From Catenovulum sediminis (lineage in GTDB: Bacteria > Pseudomonadota > Gammaproteobacteria > Enterobacterales > Alteromonadaceae): 64,000 nucleotides of DNA. The position numbers were made by a program, and so were the translations under genes. The DNA lies in the NCBI RefSeq assembly GCF_040270295.1, contig NZ_JBELOE010000254.1; one strand, 5' to 3'. The notes under the pieces are model-generated. The model saw nothing but the letters and a program-made list of their open reading frames with translations, searched no databases and was not told the DNA's origin. This document shows positions 18,605 to 27,837 of this stretch, in pieces (the stretch's first letter is position 1; the number at the start of each line of letters is the position of its first letter).

Positions 18605-19831
18605 ATGTGTCAAATGCATATTCAGTTAGATATTGTGGGTGGAATTGCCGGTGATATGTTTGTTGCCGGAATGCTGGATTGTTTTAGCTCATTAAAACCA
18701 AAGGTGCTTGAAGCGGTAGCAACCGTTGTACCGCATAACGTTGGACATGCCGAGCTTACAGAAGGCATAAACTCAGGTATCAGTGGTTTGCACTTTAAGT
18801 TACATGAAATTGAACGTGATGGTATACAACATAATCACCATGGACATCACACACATCATTCAGATGGCGACCATCAACATACTCATCATACAACATATCG
18901 ATATATCTGCCAGCATTTGCAACAAAGTGGTCTGGATGCATCAGTATGTCAAGTTGCGATTGATATTCTAACGATTATTGGTAAAGCTGAAGCCAAAATT
19001 CATTCGAAGTCGCTGGATGAAGTACATTTTCATGAGCTAGCTGATTGGGATTCTGTAATGGATGTGGTTGCTGTTGCAGTTATTTTAGATGCTTTAAAAG
19101 ATACACGTTGGAGCATTTCAAAATTGCCGTTGGGGCAAGGATTAGTTAATACAGCGCATGGACTCATTCCTGTACCCGCGCCGGCCACAGCAGAAATACT
19201 GCAAGGGTTTGAATTTGTCGATGACGGTGTAGCTGGTGAGCGTATTACGCCAACCGGAGCCGCAATTTTACGTTATTTACATGATACAGAAGGCTTATGT
19301 ACTAGCGCAAAAGGGATATTGCAAGGTACTGGTTATGGTTTAGGGACAAAAAAACTGGCAAACATGCCAAATATATTAAGAGTTTTGCACTTCAGTCAGC
19401 CTAAACAACCGTTACAGCAAAGTGATCAGGTGATGCTGATAGAATTTGATGTAGATGATATGACGGGGGAAGAGTTGGCAACAGCGGCGGACATTATCCG
19501 TGCGACCGAAGGTGTGATTGACTTACTGAGTTATGCCACGCGAGGTAAAAAAAATCGACCCGTTGAATCGTTTCGAGTTATGGTAAAACCAGATCAATTA
19601 ACGCAAGTCGTTAATGCGTGTTTTAATCAAACATCAACCATTGGCTTACGTTATCGGCTCGAATCTAGGCAGTTACTCAAACGTGTGTTAAGTAGGGTTG
19701 ATGAGCATCAAGTGAAAGAAGTGAGCCGTCCTGATGGTACAAAAACCATCAAAATTGAACACGATGAGCTATTGCAACTTCCAACCTTACAGCAAAGAAG
19801 AAAGACAAAATATACAGCTGAAACTAATTAA
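18605..19831 (+). CDS. larC: Nickel pincer cofactor biosynthesis protein LarC
   Basis: A 408-residue LarC, the enzyme that inserts nickel into pyridinium bis-thiocarboxylate mononucleotide in a CTP-dependent step to finish the nickel-pincer cofactor. The N-terminus (LDIVGGIAGDMFVAGML) is characteristic. A His-rich insert at about residues 75-100 (HNHHGHHTHHSDGDHQHTHH) probably holds nickel. The C-terminal half includes ERITPTGAAILRYL and IEFDVDDMTGEELA. It is a single uninterrupted frame, unlike Lactobacillus plantarum larC, which needs a frameshift. The start may be this ATG or the one at 18614. Confidence 0.93.
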   Translation: MCQMHIQLDIVGGIAGDMFVAGMLDCFSSLKPKVLEAVATVVPHNVGHAELTEGINSGISGLHFKLHEIERDGIQHNHHGHHTHHSDGDHQHTHHTTYRYICQHLQQSGLDASVCQVAIDILTIIGKAEAKIHSKSLDEVHFHELADWDSVMDVVAVAVILDALKDTRWSISKLPLGQGLVNTAHGLIPVPAPATAEILQGFEFVDDGVAGERITPTGAAILRYLHDTEGLCTSAKGILQGTGYGLGTKKLANMPNILRVLHFSQPKQPLQQSDQVMLIEFDVDDMTGEELATAADIIRATEGVIDLLSYATRGKKNRPVESFRVMVKPDQLTQVVNACFNQTSTIGLRYRLESRQLLKRVLSRVDEHQVKEVSRPDGTKTIKIEHDELLQLPTLQQRRKTKYTAETN

Positions 19832-19844
19832 CCTGGGTGAAACC

Positions 19845-20723
19845 ATGAAAAATACTGCAAACAGCGAGCGATTAAGCAATGAGATCTTACAGAAAAGAGA
19901 TAATCTCATTGCATATATAGATCAGTTCCCAATGGTTGCAATCGCGGTCAGTGGAGGCATAGACAGTATGCTGCTAGCTTATCTTGCGCATCGATTTTCG
20001 CGTGCCGATGTCGCAGTTGTGCATGCACAATCACCGGCTGTACCAACTCAAGCTCTACAACGAATTCTAAATTATGCAGAGCGTGAAAATTGGTCGCTTA
20101 AGTTAGTCAATGCCGGCGAGTTTGAAGACGCGAATTATCTTAAAAATCCAGCTAATCGCTGTTATTTTTGTAAGAGTAATTTATATAATCGGGTGGCGAG
20201 TTGTGCTCAAGGTGTGATTTTTTCAGGTACGAATCTGGATGATTTAAATGATTACCGACCCGGCTTAGTGGCCGCACAAGAACAGTCTGTTTGCCATCCT
20301 TACGTTGAAGTGCAAATTACTAAAGCTGAAATTTATCAACTAGCTCGCTTTTACCAACTCAAAGAGTTACAAGATTTACCCGCACAACCTTGTTTAGCCA
20401 GTCGTGTTGAAACAGGTATCCAGATTACCAAAAAAGACTTAGATTTCATCGATAAAGCTGAACAGTTTACCCGTCACCAGTTTGCAGATGGTAAAAATAT
20501 TCGCTGTCGTATAACTCATCAAGGTGTGGTTATTGAGTTTGATTGTTTACCCCGCGATGAACAATTAATCGCTTATAAACTAAAGATAACTGAACTTTGC
20601 GCACAACACAGTTACTTATTTTGCGGTGTACGAAAATATCAGCGTGGTTCTGCTTTTTTGTTAGATACGCAAAATCGTAAGCCGCCTAAAAACGTAATTT
20701 ACAAAGAGGTGGTTAATGGCTAA
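19845..20723 (+). CDS. larE: ATP-dependent sulfur transferase LarE
   Basis: About 292 residues from the ATG at 19845, chosen because upstream codons overlap larC. LarE adenylates the pyridinium carboxylate and adds sulfur in nickel-pincer cofactor synthesis. The PP-loop is AVSGGIDSMLL (about 34-44). Three cysteines stand out: C106 and C109 in NRCYFCK, and C183 in QPCLASR. Three-cysteine LarE proteins such as that of Thermotoga maritima hold a [4Fe-4S] cluster, whereas the L. plantarum enzyme sacrifices one cysteine, so this one is likely the cluster type. It overlaps larB by 8 bp. Confidence 0.92.
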   Translation: MKNTANSERLSNEILQKRDNLIAYIDQFPMVAIAVSGGIDSMLLAYLAHRFSRADVAVVHAQSPAVPTQALQRILNYAERENWSLKLVNAGEFEDANYLKNPANRCYFCKSNLYNRVASCAQGVIFSGTNLDDLNDYRPGLVAAQEQSVCHPYVEVQITKAEIYQLARFYQLKELQDLPAQPCLASRVETGIQITKKDLDFIDKAEQFTRHQFADGKNIRCRITHQGVVIEFDCLPRDEQLIAYKLKITELCAQHSYLFCGVRKYQRGSAFLLDTQNRKPPKNVIYKEVVNG

Positions 20724-21369
20724 TTTTGTTTGGGATGCAGAGCGCCAAAAAAGAACAGGCGTGGCAGAAGCGGTATTTTGTAGTGGCAAAAGTGCCCAAG
20801 ATTTAGCGGATATAGTGACGCATAATATAGCGCATAGTTTACCTTTATTGATGACCCGCTTAACGCAAGCGCAATGGCAAAGTTTACCGATAAGTTTGCA
20901 ACAACAATTGAGTTATGACCAAGTGTCACAAACCGCTTGTGCTAATACGCCGAACATAACCCAGGAGCCGCAGCACGTTTGTATTGTGTGTGCGGGTACT
21001 TCCGATTTAAGTGTCGCTAGAGAAGCGCAGCGCACTTTAGAATTTAATGGACTTGCCGCACCTTTAATTGCGGATGTCGGTGTAGCTGGACTTTGGCGTT
21101 TGATGGACCGAATTGAAGAAATTCGCAGGTATAAAATAATTATCGCGGTTGCGGGTATGGAAGGTGCATTATTCAGTGTCTTGGCAGGTCTGGTCAGTGC
21201 GCCTGTGATTGCTGTGCCCAGTGCAGTGGGTTACGGAGTCTCTGAAAATGGTCAGGCAGCGCTAACTAGCGCTTTGTCCTCCTGCGCACCGGGTGTGTTA
21301 ACCGTGAATATTAACAATGGGTTTGGTGCCGCCGTTGCGGCGATTAAAACTTTGCGTCAATTTGAGTAG
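20716..21369 (+). CDS. larB: Nickel pincer cofactor biosynthesis protein LarB
   Basis: A 217-residue protein related to PurE/AIR carboxylase. LarB carboxylates and hydrolyses nicotinic acid adenine dinucleotide to start nickel-pincer cofactor synthesis. Signatures include AGTSDLSVAREAQRTLEFNG and the C-terminal VAGMEGALFSVLAGLVSAPVIAVPSAVGYG. The preceding stretch has no defined domain. It is translationally coupled to larE (8-bp overlap) and followed 3 bp later by a nickel-permease-like gene. Confidence 0.93.
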   Translation: MANFVWDAERQKRTGVAEAVFCSGKSAQDLADIVTHNIAHSLPLLMTRLTQAQWQSLPISLQQQLSYDQVSQTACANTPNITQEPQHVCIVCAGTSDLSVAREAQRTLEFNGLAAPLIADVGVAGLWRLMDRIEEIRRYKIIIAVAGMEGALFSVLAGLVSAPVIAVPSAVGYGVSENGQAALTSALSSCAPGVLTVNINNGFGAAVAAIKTLRQFE

Positions 21370-21372
21370 ATA

Positions 21373-21993
21373 TTGGAACTTATCGTGGATTTACAAAATA
21401 GCAGTGTAATATTTTTAGGTTTAGTGGTTGGGCTATTACACGCCTTTGATGCAGATCATGTTATGGCGATGTCTACTTATGTTAATAAAACGTCGCGCTT
21501 TAAGTTGGTGCTACTGTATGCCACAAGGTGGGGGATTGGCCACGGTGGAGTACTGACGTTTTTGGCCTGTATATTAATATTGATTGGATTCCAATTGCCA
21601 CAATGGTTAGTACATGCTTTTGAAATGGCAGTTGGCGTGTTGTTGATTTATTTAGGGGTACGATTACTTGCAGCTTATAACCGGGCTTGGTTTGATAAAT
21701 TGTCGAAACGTTTCTTTAAGCATGATCACATGCCGCTATTTATAGGTATGTTGCATGGTGTTGCCGGCAGTGCGCCCTTATTAGCACTGTTGCCTAATAT
21801 GCAGCACACTGATTTTATGTTGCATATTGCACTGTTTTCAATGGGTTGTTTAGTTGGGATGTTTTTATTTGGCCTGGGTTTGGGTTTAATACAAACGCGT
21901 ATCTTGCAACCGCATACGCGATTATCTTCATTGTTTACCCAATTGATGGGGTGCTCATCAATTGGCTTAGGCGGTTATTGGCTAATCGCTTAA
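21373..21993 (+). CDS. Nickel/cobalt transporter-like membrane protein
   Basis: About 206 residues from a TTG start at 21373; a GTG four codons later is an alternative. Around six hydrophobic segments are visible. The motif HAFDADHVMAMSTYV in the first segments matches the H-A-x-D-A-D-H signature of NiCoT and related nickel permeases, and a second His motif (GMLHGVAGSAPLLALL) resembles UreH/NicO-type proteins. It lies 3 bp after larB, so it most likely supplies nickel for LarC. It overlaps convergent ygjV by 4 bp. Confidence 0.75.
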   Translation: MELIVDLQNSSVIFLGLVVGLLHAFDADHVMAMSTYVNKTSRFKLVLLYATRWGIGHGGVLTFLACILILIGFQLPQWLVHAFEMAVGVLLIYLGVRLLAAYNRAWFDKLSKRFFKHDHMPLFIGMLHGVAGSAPLLALLPNMQHTDFMLHIALFSMGCLVGMFLFGLGLGLIQTRILQPHTRLSSLFTQLMGCSSIGLGGYWLIA

Positions 21994-22502
21994 GCGTTGG
22001 CCAAACGCTTCTTTTTGGCACTGTAGATCCTAAAAATTGTGAAAACATTGGTGATTATAACCAAAGCTTCAAGGGCGGTACCCCCTAACGAACCAATTAC
22101 ACTATTATGTATTATCCAAAAAGTCGCACCTAAGATAAAGACCAATCTCATTTTAATACCTTCTAAAAAGAAGACCGCATATGTGCCTGCACAGCCACCC
22201 ATAATAGGTAAAAAACTGATGGGCGACTGGTACAAATAAATGCCCCAGAGTAAGTTTAAATTGATAAATCCACTGGCAACCCATTTGTTACTAAACCTCA
22301 CACATACGATTGTTCTAATTAAACTCAATGTGTTGCTGGCAGCAGCGGTTGCAGAACCCATTAAAACAAAATGTAAAGTTTGACTGGCAAACAGGAACAC
22401 CATACAAATTTTTAGTTTTAAGTCGTTTTTTTGTAAAAAAGTACAAATGCCCAAAAATAAACTGAGAAAACCGATTAACTGTGCTGTGTTTATTTCTATC
22501 AT
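21990..22502 (-). CDS. YgjV family inner-membrane protein
   Basis: A 170-residue hydrophobic protein with about five membrane segments. Phrases such as IGFLSLFLGICTFLQKND, HFVLMGSATAAASNTLSLIRT and IPIMGG-like sequence (FLPIMGGCAGTYAVFF) fit the YgjV family of unknown function. It is a single gene, convergent with the nickel permease gene and divergent from lepA. Confidence 0.75.
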   Translation of the reverse strand: MIEINTAQLIGFLSLFLGICTFLQKNDLKLKICMVFLFASQTLHFVLMGSATAAASNTLSLIRTIVCVRFSNKWVASGFINLNLLWGIYLYQSPISFLPIMGGCAGTYAVFFLEGIKMRLVFILGATFWIIHNSVIGSLGGTALEALVIITNVFTIFRIYSAKKKRLANA

Positions 22503-22711
22503 GGGCCTGTAAACTTTTAATATTGGGTTGGTAAAAACGAAGTTGTGTGATCATCTAACGCAAGCGGAAAGAGTTTAACATAAATTAAGGGGTGTTGGTC
22601 TTAGCTTTAATCCAATGTTCTCAAAAACGTAACATACAAACAAAACTTTATAGCTTTAGTATTCAGTGTATAATGTCGCGATTAACTTAGTTAAAAACGA
22701 ATTCAGAAATT

Positions 22712-22775
22712 AAAGAAGGCAGGAGAAATTTTAAGTGTGCAGATCGAATAGTTGATCGCAACCTCGACCTTCTTT
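22712..22775 (+). promoter_or_regulatory. Inverted repeat in the lepA leader
   Basis: AAAGAAGG at 22712-22719 is exactly complementary to CCTTCTTT at 22768-22775. A second self-complementary pair (GATC...GATC) lies in the 48-nt loop. The structure ends 16 nt before the lepA TTG start and could act as a leader RNA element or a protein site. The function is unknown. Confidence 0.3.
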
Positions 22776-22791
22776 TTCAAGAGGCTAAAAA

Positions 22792-24591
22792 TTGAGTAAA
22801 TTCAACAATATCCGCAACTTCTCCATTATCGCGCACATCGACCACGGCAAATCCACTCTATCAGACCGCTTGATTCAAATGTGCGGTGGTTTGACTGATC
22901 GTGAAATGGCATCACAAGTGCTTGATTCTATGGACTTAGAACGTGAGCGCGGTATCACTATAAAAGCACAAAGTGTGACATTAAATTATACAGCTAAAGA
23001 TGGTGAAACTTACCAGTTAAACTTTATCGATACCCCAGGTCACGTTGATTTTTCTTACGAAGTTTCACGTTCACTGGCAGCGTGTGAAGGGGCATTATTA
23101 GTTGTTGATGCCGGGCAAGGGGTTGAAGCTCAGACTTTAGCAAATTGCTATACTGCCATCGAAATGGATTTGGAAGTCGTACCTATCCTGAATAAAATTG
23201 ATTTACCTGCCGCTGAGCCTGATAGAGTCGCTGAAGAAATAGAAGATATTGTTGGTATTGATGCTTTGGATGCGGTTAGATGTTCAGCCAAAACGGGTTT
23301 GGGCGTTGAAGATGTATTAGAGGTTATCGTTAAACAAATTCCACCGCCGGAAGGGGAGCCCGATGCCCCATTACAAGCATTGATCATTGACTCTTGGTTT
23401 GACAACTATCAAGGGGTCGTCTCGCTCGTACGTGTTAAACATGGTGAAATCCGCACCGGTGAAAAAATGAAAGTGATGTCTACTCAGCACGATCATGTGA
23501 TTGACGAAGTGGGCATATTCACACCACACCAGACCAAAACAGGTGTATTAAAAGCCGGTGAAGTCGGTTACATCATTGCGGGTATTAAAGATATTTTAGG
23601 TGCGCCGGTAGGCGATACCATTACCATGACAAAAAATCCGGCAAAAACACCACTACCTGGGTTTAAAAAAGTAAAACCTCAAGTTTATGCGGGTATTTTT
23701 CCCGTATCGAGTGATGATTTTGAAGATTTGCGTGATGCATTAGGTAAACTTAGCTTAAATGATGCGTCGTTGTTTTATGAACCAGAAAGCTCTACAGCAT
23801 TAGGTTTTGGTTTCCGTTGTGGCTTTTTGGGTATGCTGCACATGGAGATTATTCAGGAACGTTTAGAGCGTGAATACGATCTGGATTTAATAACGTCAGC
23901 ACCCACAGTAGTGTATAAGGTAGAGCTTAAAGACGGCTCGGAAGTGATGGTTGATAATCCATCTTTATTGCCACCAATCAATAATATTGAATCTATTCAT
24001 GAACCTGTCGCAGAATGTAATATTTTAGTACCTCAGGAACATTTAGGCAGTGTGATTACTCTATGTGTTGAGAAACGAGGTGTGCAACGCAATATGAGCT
24101 ATCACGGTAATCAAGTTAGTGTTGTATATGACATCCCAATGGCCGAAGTGGTACTCGACTTTTTTGATCGCTTAAAATCAACCAGTCGAGGCTATGCATC
24201 ATTAGATTACAATTTTAAAGAATTCCAAGAATCAGATATGGTTCGGGTTGATATTCTAATTAATGGTGACAGAGTTGATGCGTTGGCCTTGATTACGCAC
24301 AGAGATAATTCACAGTACCGCGGCCGAGAAATGGCCGATAAACTGAAAGAGCTGATACCAAGACAAATGTTTGATATTGCTATTCAGGCGGTTATTGGTA
24401 GTCATGTTATTGCGCGTACAACGGTTAAACAATTGCGTAAAAACGTTATTGCTAAATGTTATGGTGGTGACGTTTCGCGTAAGAAAAAATTACTACAAAA
24501 GCAAAAAGAAGGTAAAAAGCGCATGAAACAGCTCGGTAACGTAGAAGTGCCACAAGATGCCTTTTTAGCTGTACTTAAATTAGGTAAGTAA
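22792..24591 (+). CDS. lepA: Elongation factor 4 (LepA)
   Basis: A 599-residue translational GTPase, typical length. G motifs seen are AHIDHGKSTL (P-loop), DTPGH and NKIDLP. The C-terminal LepA-specific domain ends in KKLLQKQKEGKKRMKQLGNVEVPQDAFLAVLK. It acts on ribosomes, influencing initiation and back-translocation. The start is TTG at 22792, preceded by AAGAGG. It opens the lepA-lepB-rnc-era-recO-pdxJ-acpS operon. Confidence 0.97.
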   Translation: MSKFNNIRNFSIIAHIDHGKSTLSDRLIQMCGGLTDREMASQVLDSMDLERERGITIKAQSVTLNYTAKDGETYQLNFIDTPGHVDFSYEVSRSLAACEGALLVVDAGQGVEAQTLANCYTAIEMDLEVVPILNKIDLPAAEPDRVAEEIEDIVGIDALDAVRCSAKTGLGVEDVLEVIVKQIPPPEGEPDAPLQALIIDSWFDNYQGVVSLVRVKHGEIRTGEKMKVMSTQHDHVIDEVGIFTPHQTKTGVLKAGEVGYIIAGIKDILGAPVGDTITMTKNPAKTPLPGFKKVKPQVYAGIFPVSSDDFEDLRDALGKLSLNDASLFYEPESSTALGFGFRCGFLGMLHMEIIQERLEREYDLDLITSAPTVVYKVELKDGSEVMVDNPSLLPPINNIESIHEPVAECNILVPQEHLGSVITLCVEKRGVQRNMSYHGNQVSVVYDIPMAEVVLDFFDRLKSTSRGYASLDYNFKEFQESDMVRVDILINGDRVDALALITHRDNSQYRGREMADKLKELIPRQMFDIAIQAVIGSHVIARTTVKQLRKNVIAKCYGGDVSRKKKLLQKQKEGKKRMKQLGNVEVPQDAFLAVLKLGK

Positions 24592-24626
24592 ACTCGGAAC
24601 TATTTAAAATCGATTCAGGAAATTTT

Positions 24627-25580
24627 ATGGCCAATTATTTTTCGTTACTTTTGTTTATATTAACCGTCACTACTGGCTTGATCTGGTTGTTAGATCTGAT
24701 TTTATGGGCGCCAAAACGTAAACAAAAGTTAGCCGCAGCAGGTGCTGCAACACAACTGGACTTAGAGGATGAAGTTAAACACAGAATTGCTCCTCAACAT
24801 CCGGTCGCTGAGTTTTCTGAATCGGTATTTCCAGTTATCGCATTTGTATTTGTACTACGTTCTTTTTTGTATGAACCGTTTCAAATTCCCTCTGGGTCAA
24901 TGATGCCAACCTTATTGGTAGGCGACTTTATATTAGTTGAAAAGTTTAGTTATGGGATTCGCAATCCAATTGCCAATGAAATCTTGATGGAAACGAATAA
25001 GCCAGAACGCGGCGATATTGCGGTCTTTAAATTTCCTGACAACCCACAATTAGATTACATCAAGCGGGTGGTTGGTTTGCCGGGTGACCGTATCATATAT
25101 CGCCGGAAATACTTATATGTAATGCCGGCATGTCAAGGTGAAGCCGCTTGTGAAGAAAAGTATCAGGAAATGGAAAAACAACTGATCAAACGTGGCGAGT
25201 TCCAGCACGGTCCATATTCATTAGATCGTTATGTTGAAGATTTGGGCGGCGTCAAACATGATGTCTTGTTAAACTTCCGTATTCCAGATATGACAGCTCA
25301 GTACTTTAAACAAAGTTCTACCTACAATCGTGATGAATGGATTGTGCCAGCTGGGCATTACTTTGTATTGGGTGATAATAGAGACAACTCACAAGACAGT
25401 CGTTATTGGGGATTTGTACCAGAAGAAAATTTAGTGGGTGAAGCCGTTTTTGTTTGGATGAGCTTTGAATTTGGCAGAGACGAAGACGATTGGTTACCAA
25501 CTTGGGTTCCAACCAAAGTTAGATTTGATCGAATTGGTAAAATTGAAGGTGGCAGTGAAGTTGAGCCTAAAGATGAATAA
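24627..25580 (+). CDS. lepB: Signal peptidase I
   Basis: A 317-residue inner-membrane protease that removes signal peptides from exported proteins. Two N-terminal membrane segments (about 5-27 and 66-82) precede the catalytic domain. The nucleophile is Ser91 in PSGSMMPTL and the general base is Lys146 in DYIKRVVGLPGD, matching E. coli S90 and K145. The box GDNRDNSQDSRYWGFVP is intact. Its stop overlaps the rnc start. Confidence 0.97.
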   Translation: MANYFSLLLFILTVTTGLIWLLDLILWAPKRKQKLAAAGAATQLDLEDEVKHRIAPQHPVAEFSESVFPVIAFVFVLRSFLYEPFQIPSGSMMPTLLVGDFILVEKFSYGIRNPIANEILMETNKPERGDIAVFKFPDNPQLDYIKRVVGLPGDRIIYRRKYLYVMPACQGEAACEEKYQEMEKQLIKRGEFQHGPYSLDRYVEDLGGVKHDVLLNFRIPDMTAQYFKQSSTYNRDEWIVPAGHYFVLGDNRDNSQDSRYWGFVPEENLVGEAVFVWMSFEFGRDEDDWLPTWVPTKVRFDRIGKIEGGSEVEPKDE

Positions 25581-26241
25581 TTTGGAGCGTTTAAGTAAAA
25601 CGCTAGGCTATACGTTTAATGATATTAATTTACTTGAACAAGCGTTAACTCACAGAAGTGCTAAAAGTGTACATAATGAGCGCCTTGAATTTTTAGGGGA
25701 CTCGGTTTTGAGTTTTGTCATCGCCGAGAAGTTGTATGCACAATTCCCAAAATGCAAAGAGGGTGATTTAAGCCGCATGCGTTCGACATTAGTGCGCGGT
25801 GAAACCTTAGTTGAGTTGGCGCAAAATTTTAAAATAAGCGATTATTTAGTGCTCGGTCCAGGTGAGTTAAAAAGTGGTGGCCATCGTCGAAATTCTATAT
25901 TGGAAGATGCGGTGGAAGCAATAATCGGTGCCGTATACCTAGACTCTAATATGGACACCATAAAAGATTTAATATTAACTTGGTACAGAAGCCGCTTAGA
26001 AACTTTAAAACCTGGCCAATCGCAAAAAGATGCAAAAACACAGTTGCAAGAATGGCTACAAGGGCGCAAGCAAGAATTGCCAGTTTATCAAGTTGAAGAA
26101 ATAACGGGCAAAGATCATAAACAGACGTTTACCGTCAGTTGCATTATTGACGATGAATCCAGTACCTTGGGAAAAGGTTCTAGTCGTCGTAAGGCGGAGC
26201 AGGAAGCTGCTCGAGCTATGCTAAATCAATTAACCTCTTAG
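25573..26241 (+). CDS. rnc: Ribonuclease III
   Basis: 222 residues from the ATG at 25573, which overlaps the lepB stop (ATGAATAA arrangement). The signature ERLEFLGDSVLSFVIAEKLY and the acidic residues in EDAVEAIIGAVYLD form the two-metal catalytic site. A C-terminal dsRNA-binding domain (about 150-220, DAKTQLQEWLQGRKQELPVY) follows. It processes rRNA precursors and structured mRNAs, and is followed by era as usual. Confidence 0.97.
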   Translation: MNNLERLSKTLGYTFNDINLLEQALTHRSAKSVHNERLEFLGDSVLSFVIAEKLYAQFPKCKEGDLSRMRSTLVRGETLVELAQNFKISDYLVLGPGELKSGGHRRNSILEDAVEAIIGAVYLDSNMDTIKDLILTWYRSRLETLKPGQSQKDAKTQLQEWLQGRKQELPVYQVEEITGKDHKQTFTVSCIIDDESSTLGKGSSRRKAEQEAARAMLNQLTS

Positions 26242-26249
26242 GTATTTTC

Positions 26250-27155
26250 ATGAATCCAGATACATATTGCGGGTTTGTCGCAATAGTAGGCCGACCGAAT
26301 GTCGGAAAATCGACACTGATTAACCGTATTGTCGGTCAAAAAGTGAGTATAACTTCGCGCAAACCACAAACCACACGTCACAGGGTATTGGGTATCCATA
26401 CAGAAGGTAAATATCAAACTGTTTATATTGATACCCCAGGACTTCATTCTGATGAGAAGCGCGCAATCAATCGCTTAATGAACCGTGCCGCGCACAGCTC
26501 TCTAGGTGACGTTTCTTTAGTATTGTTTCTAGTTGAAGGTACGCATTGGGAAAAAGATGATGAAATGGTGCTTAAACGCATCAAACAAGCTGGTGTACCG
26601 TGCGTGCTGTTAATTAATAAAGTGGACAATGTAAAAGATAAAGAGAGTTTATTACCGCACTTGCAATTTTTGTCAGCGCAGCATGATTTTAAGGATATTA
26701 TTCCTATTTCTGCGACTAAAGGTGATCATGTTGATACGGTCGAAAAATTTGTCAAAGCGAGTTTAGAGCCTTGTGAATTTTACTTTCCTGAAGACTACTT
26801 CACTGACCGCTCGTCTCGATTTATGATCAGTGAGCTGATTCGTGAAAAAGTTATGCGTAACACTGGCGACGAATTGCCTTATGACACTGCGGTGGAAATT
26901 GAAAAATATGAAACGCAACCTAATGGCGTACTTAAAATACACGCTGCGATTTTGGTTGCTCGTGATGCACAAAAAAGAATTGTAATCGGTAAGGGTGGAG
27001 AAAAAATCAAAACCATCGGGCGAGATGCGCGCTTAGATGCCGAGAAAATGCTAGGCTGTCGTATATTTTTAGAGCTTTTTGTAAAAGTTAAATCCGGCTG
27101 GGCAGATGACGATAGAGCTCTGCGTAGTTTGGGTTATGGCGATGACGCATTTTAA
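26250..27155 (+). CDS. era: GTPase Era
   Basis: A 301-residue GTPase for 30S ribosome maturation. The G1 motif is GRPNVGKST, G3 is DTPGLH and G4 is NKVD. The C-terminal KH domain includes VIGKGGEKIKTIGRDARLDAEKMLGCRIFLELFVKVK, which binds the 3' end of 16S rRNA. It lies 8 bp after rnc in the conserved operon. Confidence 0.97.
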   Translation: MNPDTYCGFVAIVGRPNVGKSTLINRIVGQKVSITSRKPQTTRHRVLGIHTEGKYQTVYIDTPGLHSDEKRAINRLMNRAAHSSLGDVSLVLFLVEGTHWEKDDEMVLKRIKQAGVPCVLLINKVDNVKDKESLLPHLQFLSAQHDFKDIIPISATKGDHVDTVEKFVKASLEPCEFYFPEDYFTDRSSRFMISELIREKVMRNTGDELPYDTAVEIEKYETQPNGVLKIHAAILVARDAQKRIVIGKGGEKIKTIGRDARLDAEKMLGCRIFLELFVKVKSGWADDDRALRSLGYGDDAF

Positions 27156-27160
27156 CGTAT

Positions 27161-27835
27161 ATGCAGCAAGCGGTTTTACTTCATAGTCGTCCGTACCGCG
27201 AAAATTCATTTATTTGTGATTTGTTAACGGAAGAAGATGGTCGTATCAGTATTTTTTATCGAAAGTCAAAAAATGCTGAACCGTTAACATTATTTAATGT
27301 GTATTGGATTTCATTGGCCGGTGGCCAGAATGAGTTATATTTTATCCGTCAATTGGAGTTAAAAGAACGGTTTGATAATTTAACCGCAGAAGTTTTATAC
27401 AGTGCTCTGTATATTAACGAAATTACTTGCAAATTACTTGCAAAAGTCGCAACGACTCAGGCAATCTTTCCCGCTTATATTGAGTGTCTATCCACGCTAT
27501 CTTGTACACCTTCAAGTCTGCAGACAGCGCTTAGAAATTATGAATTAGAAGTACTTTCTGAGTTAGGCGTCATACCCGATTTTGCAGTGGATATTGAAAG
27601 CCAGCAGAGTTTGAGGGATGATCAACTGTATTATTTTGACCATACAGCAGGCTGGTTTCGGCAAGCTAAACTCGGAGCGCCTGCTGTTTTAGGTAAGCAT
27701 ATAAAACAAATTGCTTTGCGAGATTTTTCTGATCCGCAATGTTTGCGCAGTACTAAGGTATTGATGCGTTGGTGGATTGAACAGTTAGTTGGAAAAAATC
27801 GTATAAAAAGCAGAGATTTATTTAAGAGAAAATAA
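27161..27835 (+). CDS. recO: DNA repair protein RecO
   Basis: A 224-residue protein with an N-terminal OB-fold (AVLLHSRPYRENSFICDLLTEEDGRISIFYRKSKN) and a helical C-terminal domain. RecO loads RecA on SSB-coated DNA with RecR. The zinc-binding cysteines seen in some RecO proteins are absent, as in many gammaproteobacteria. It follows era by 5 bp. Confidence 0.93.
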   Translation: MQQAVLLHSRPYRENSFICDLLTEEDGRISIFYRKSKNAEPLTLFNVYWISLAGGQNELYFIRQLELKERFDNLTAEVLYSALYINEITCKLLAKVATTQAIFPAYIECLSTLSCTPSSLQTALRNYELEVLSELGVIPDFAVDIESQQSLRDDQLYYFDHTAGWFRQAKLGAPAVLGKHIKQIALRDFSDPQCLRSTKVLMRWWIEQLVGKNRIKSRDLFKRK

Positions 27836-27837
27836 GT

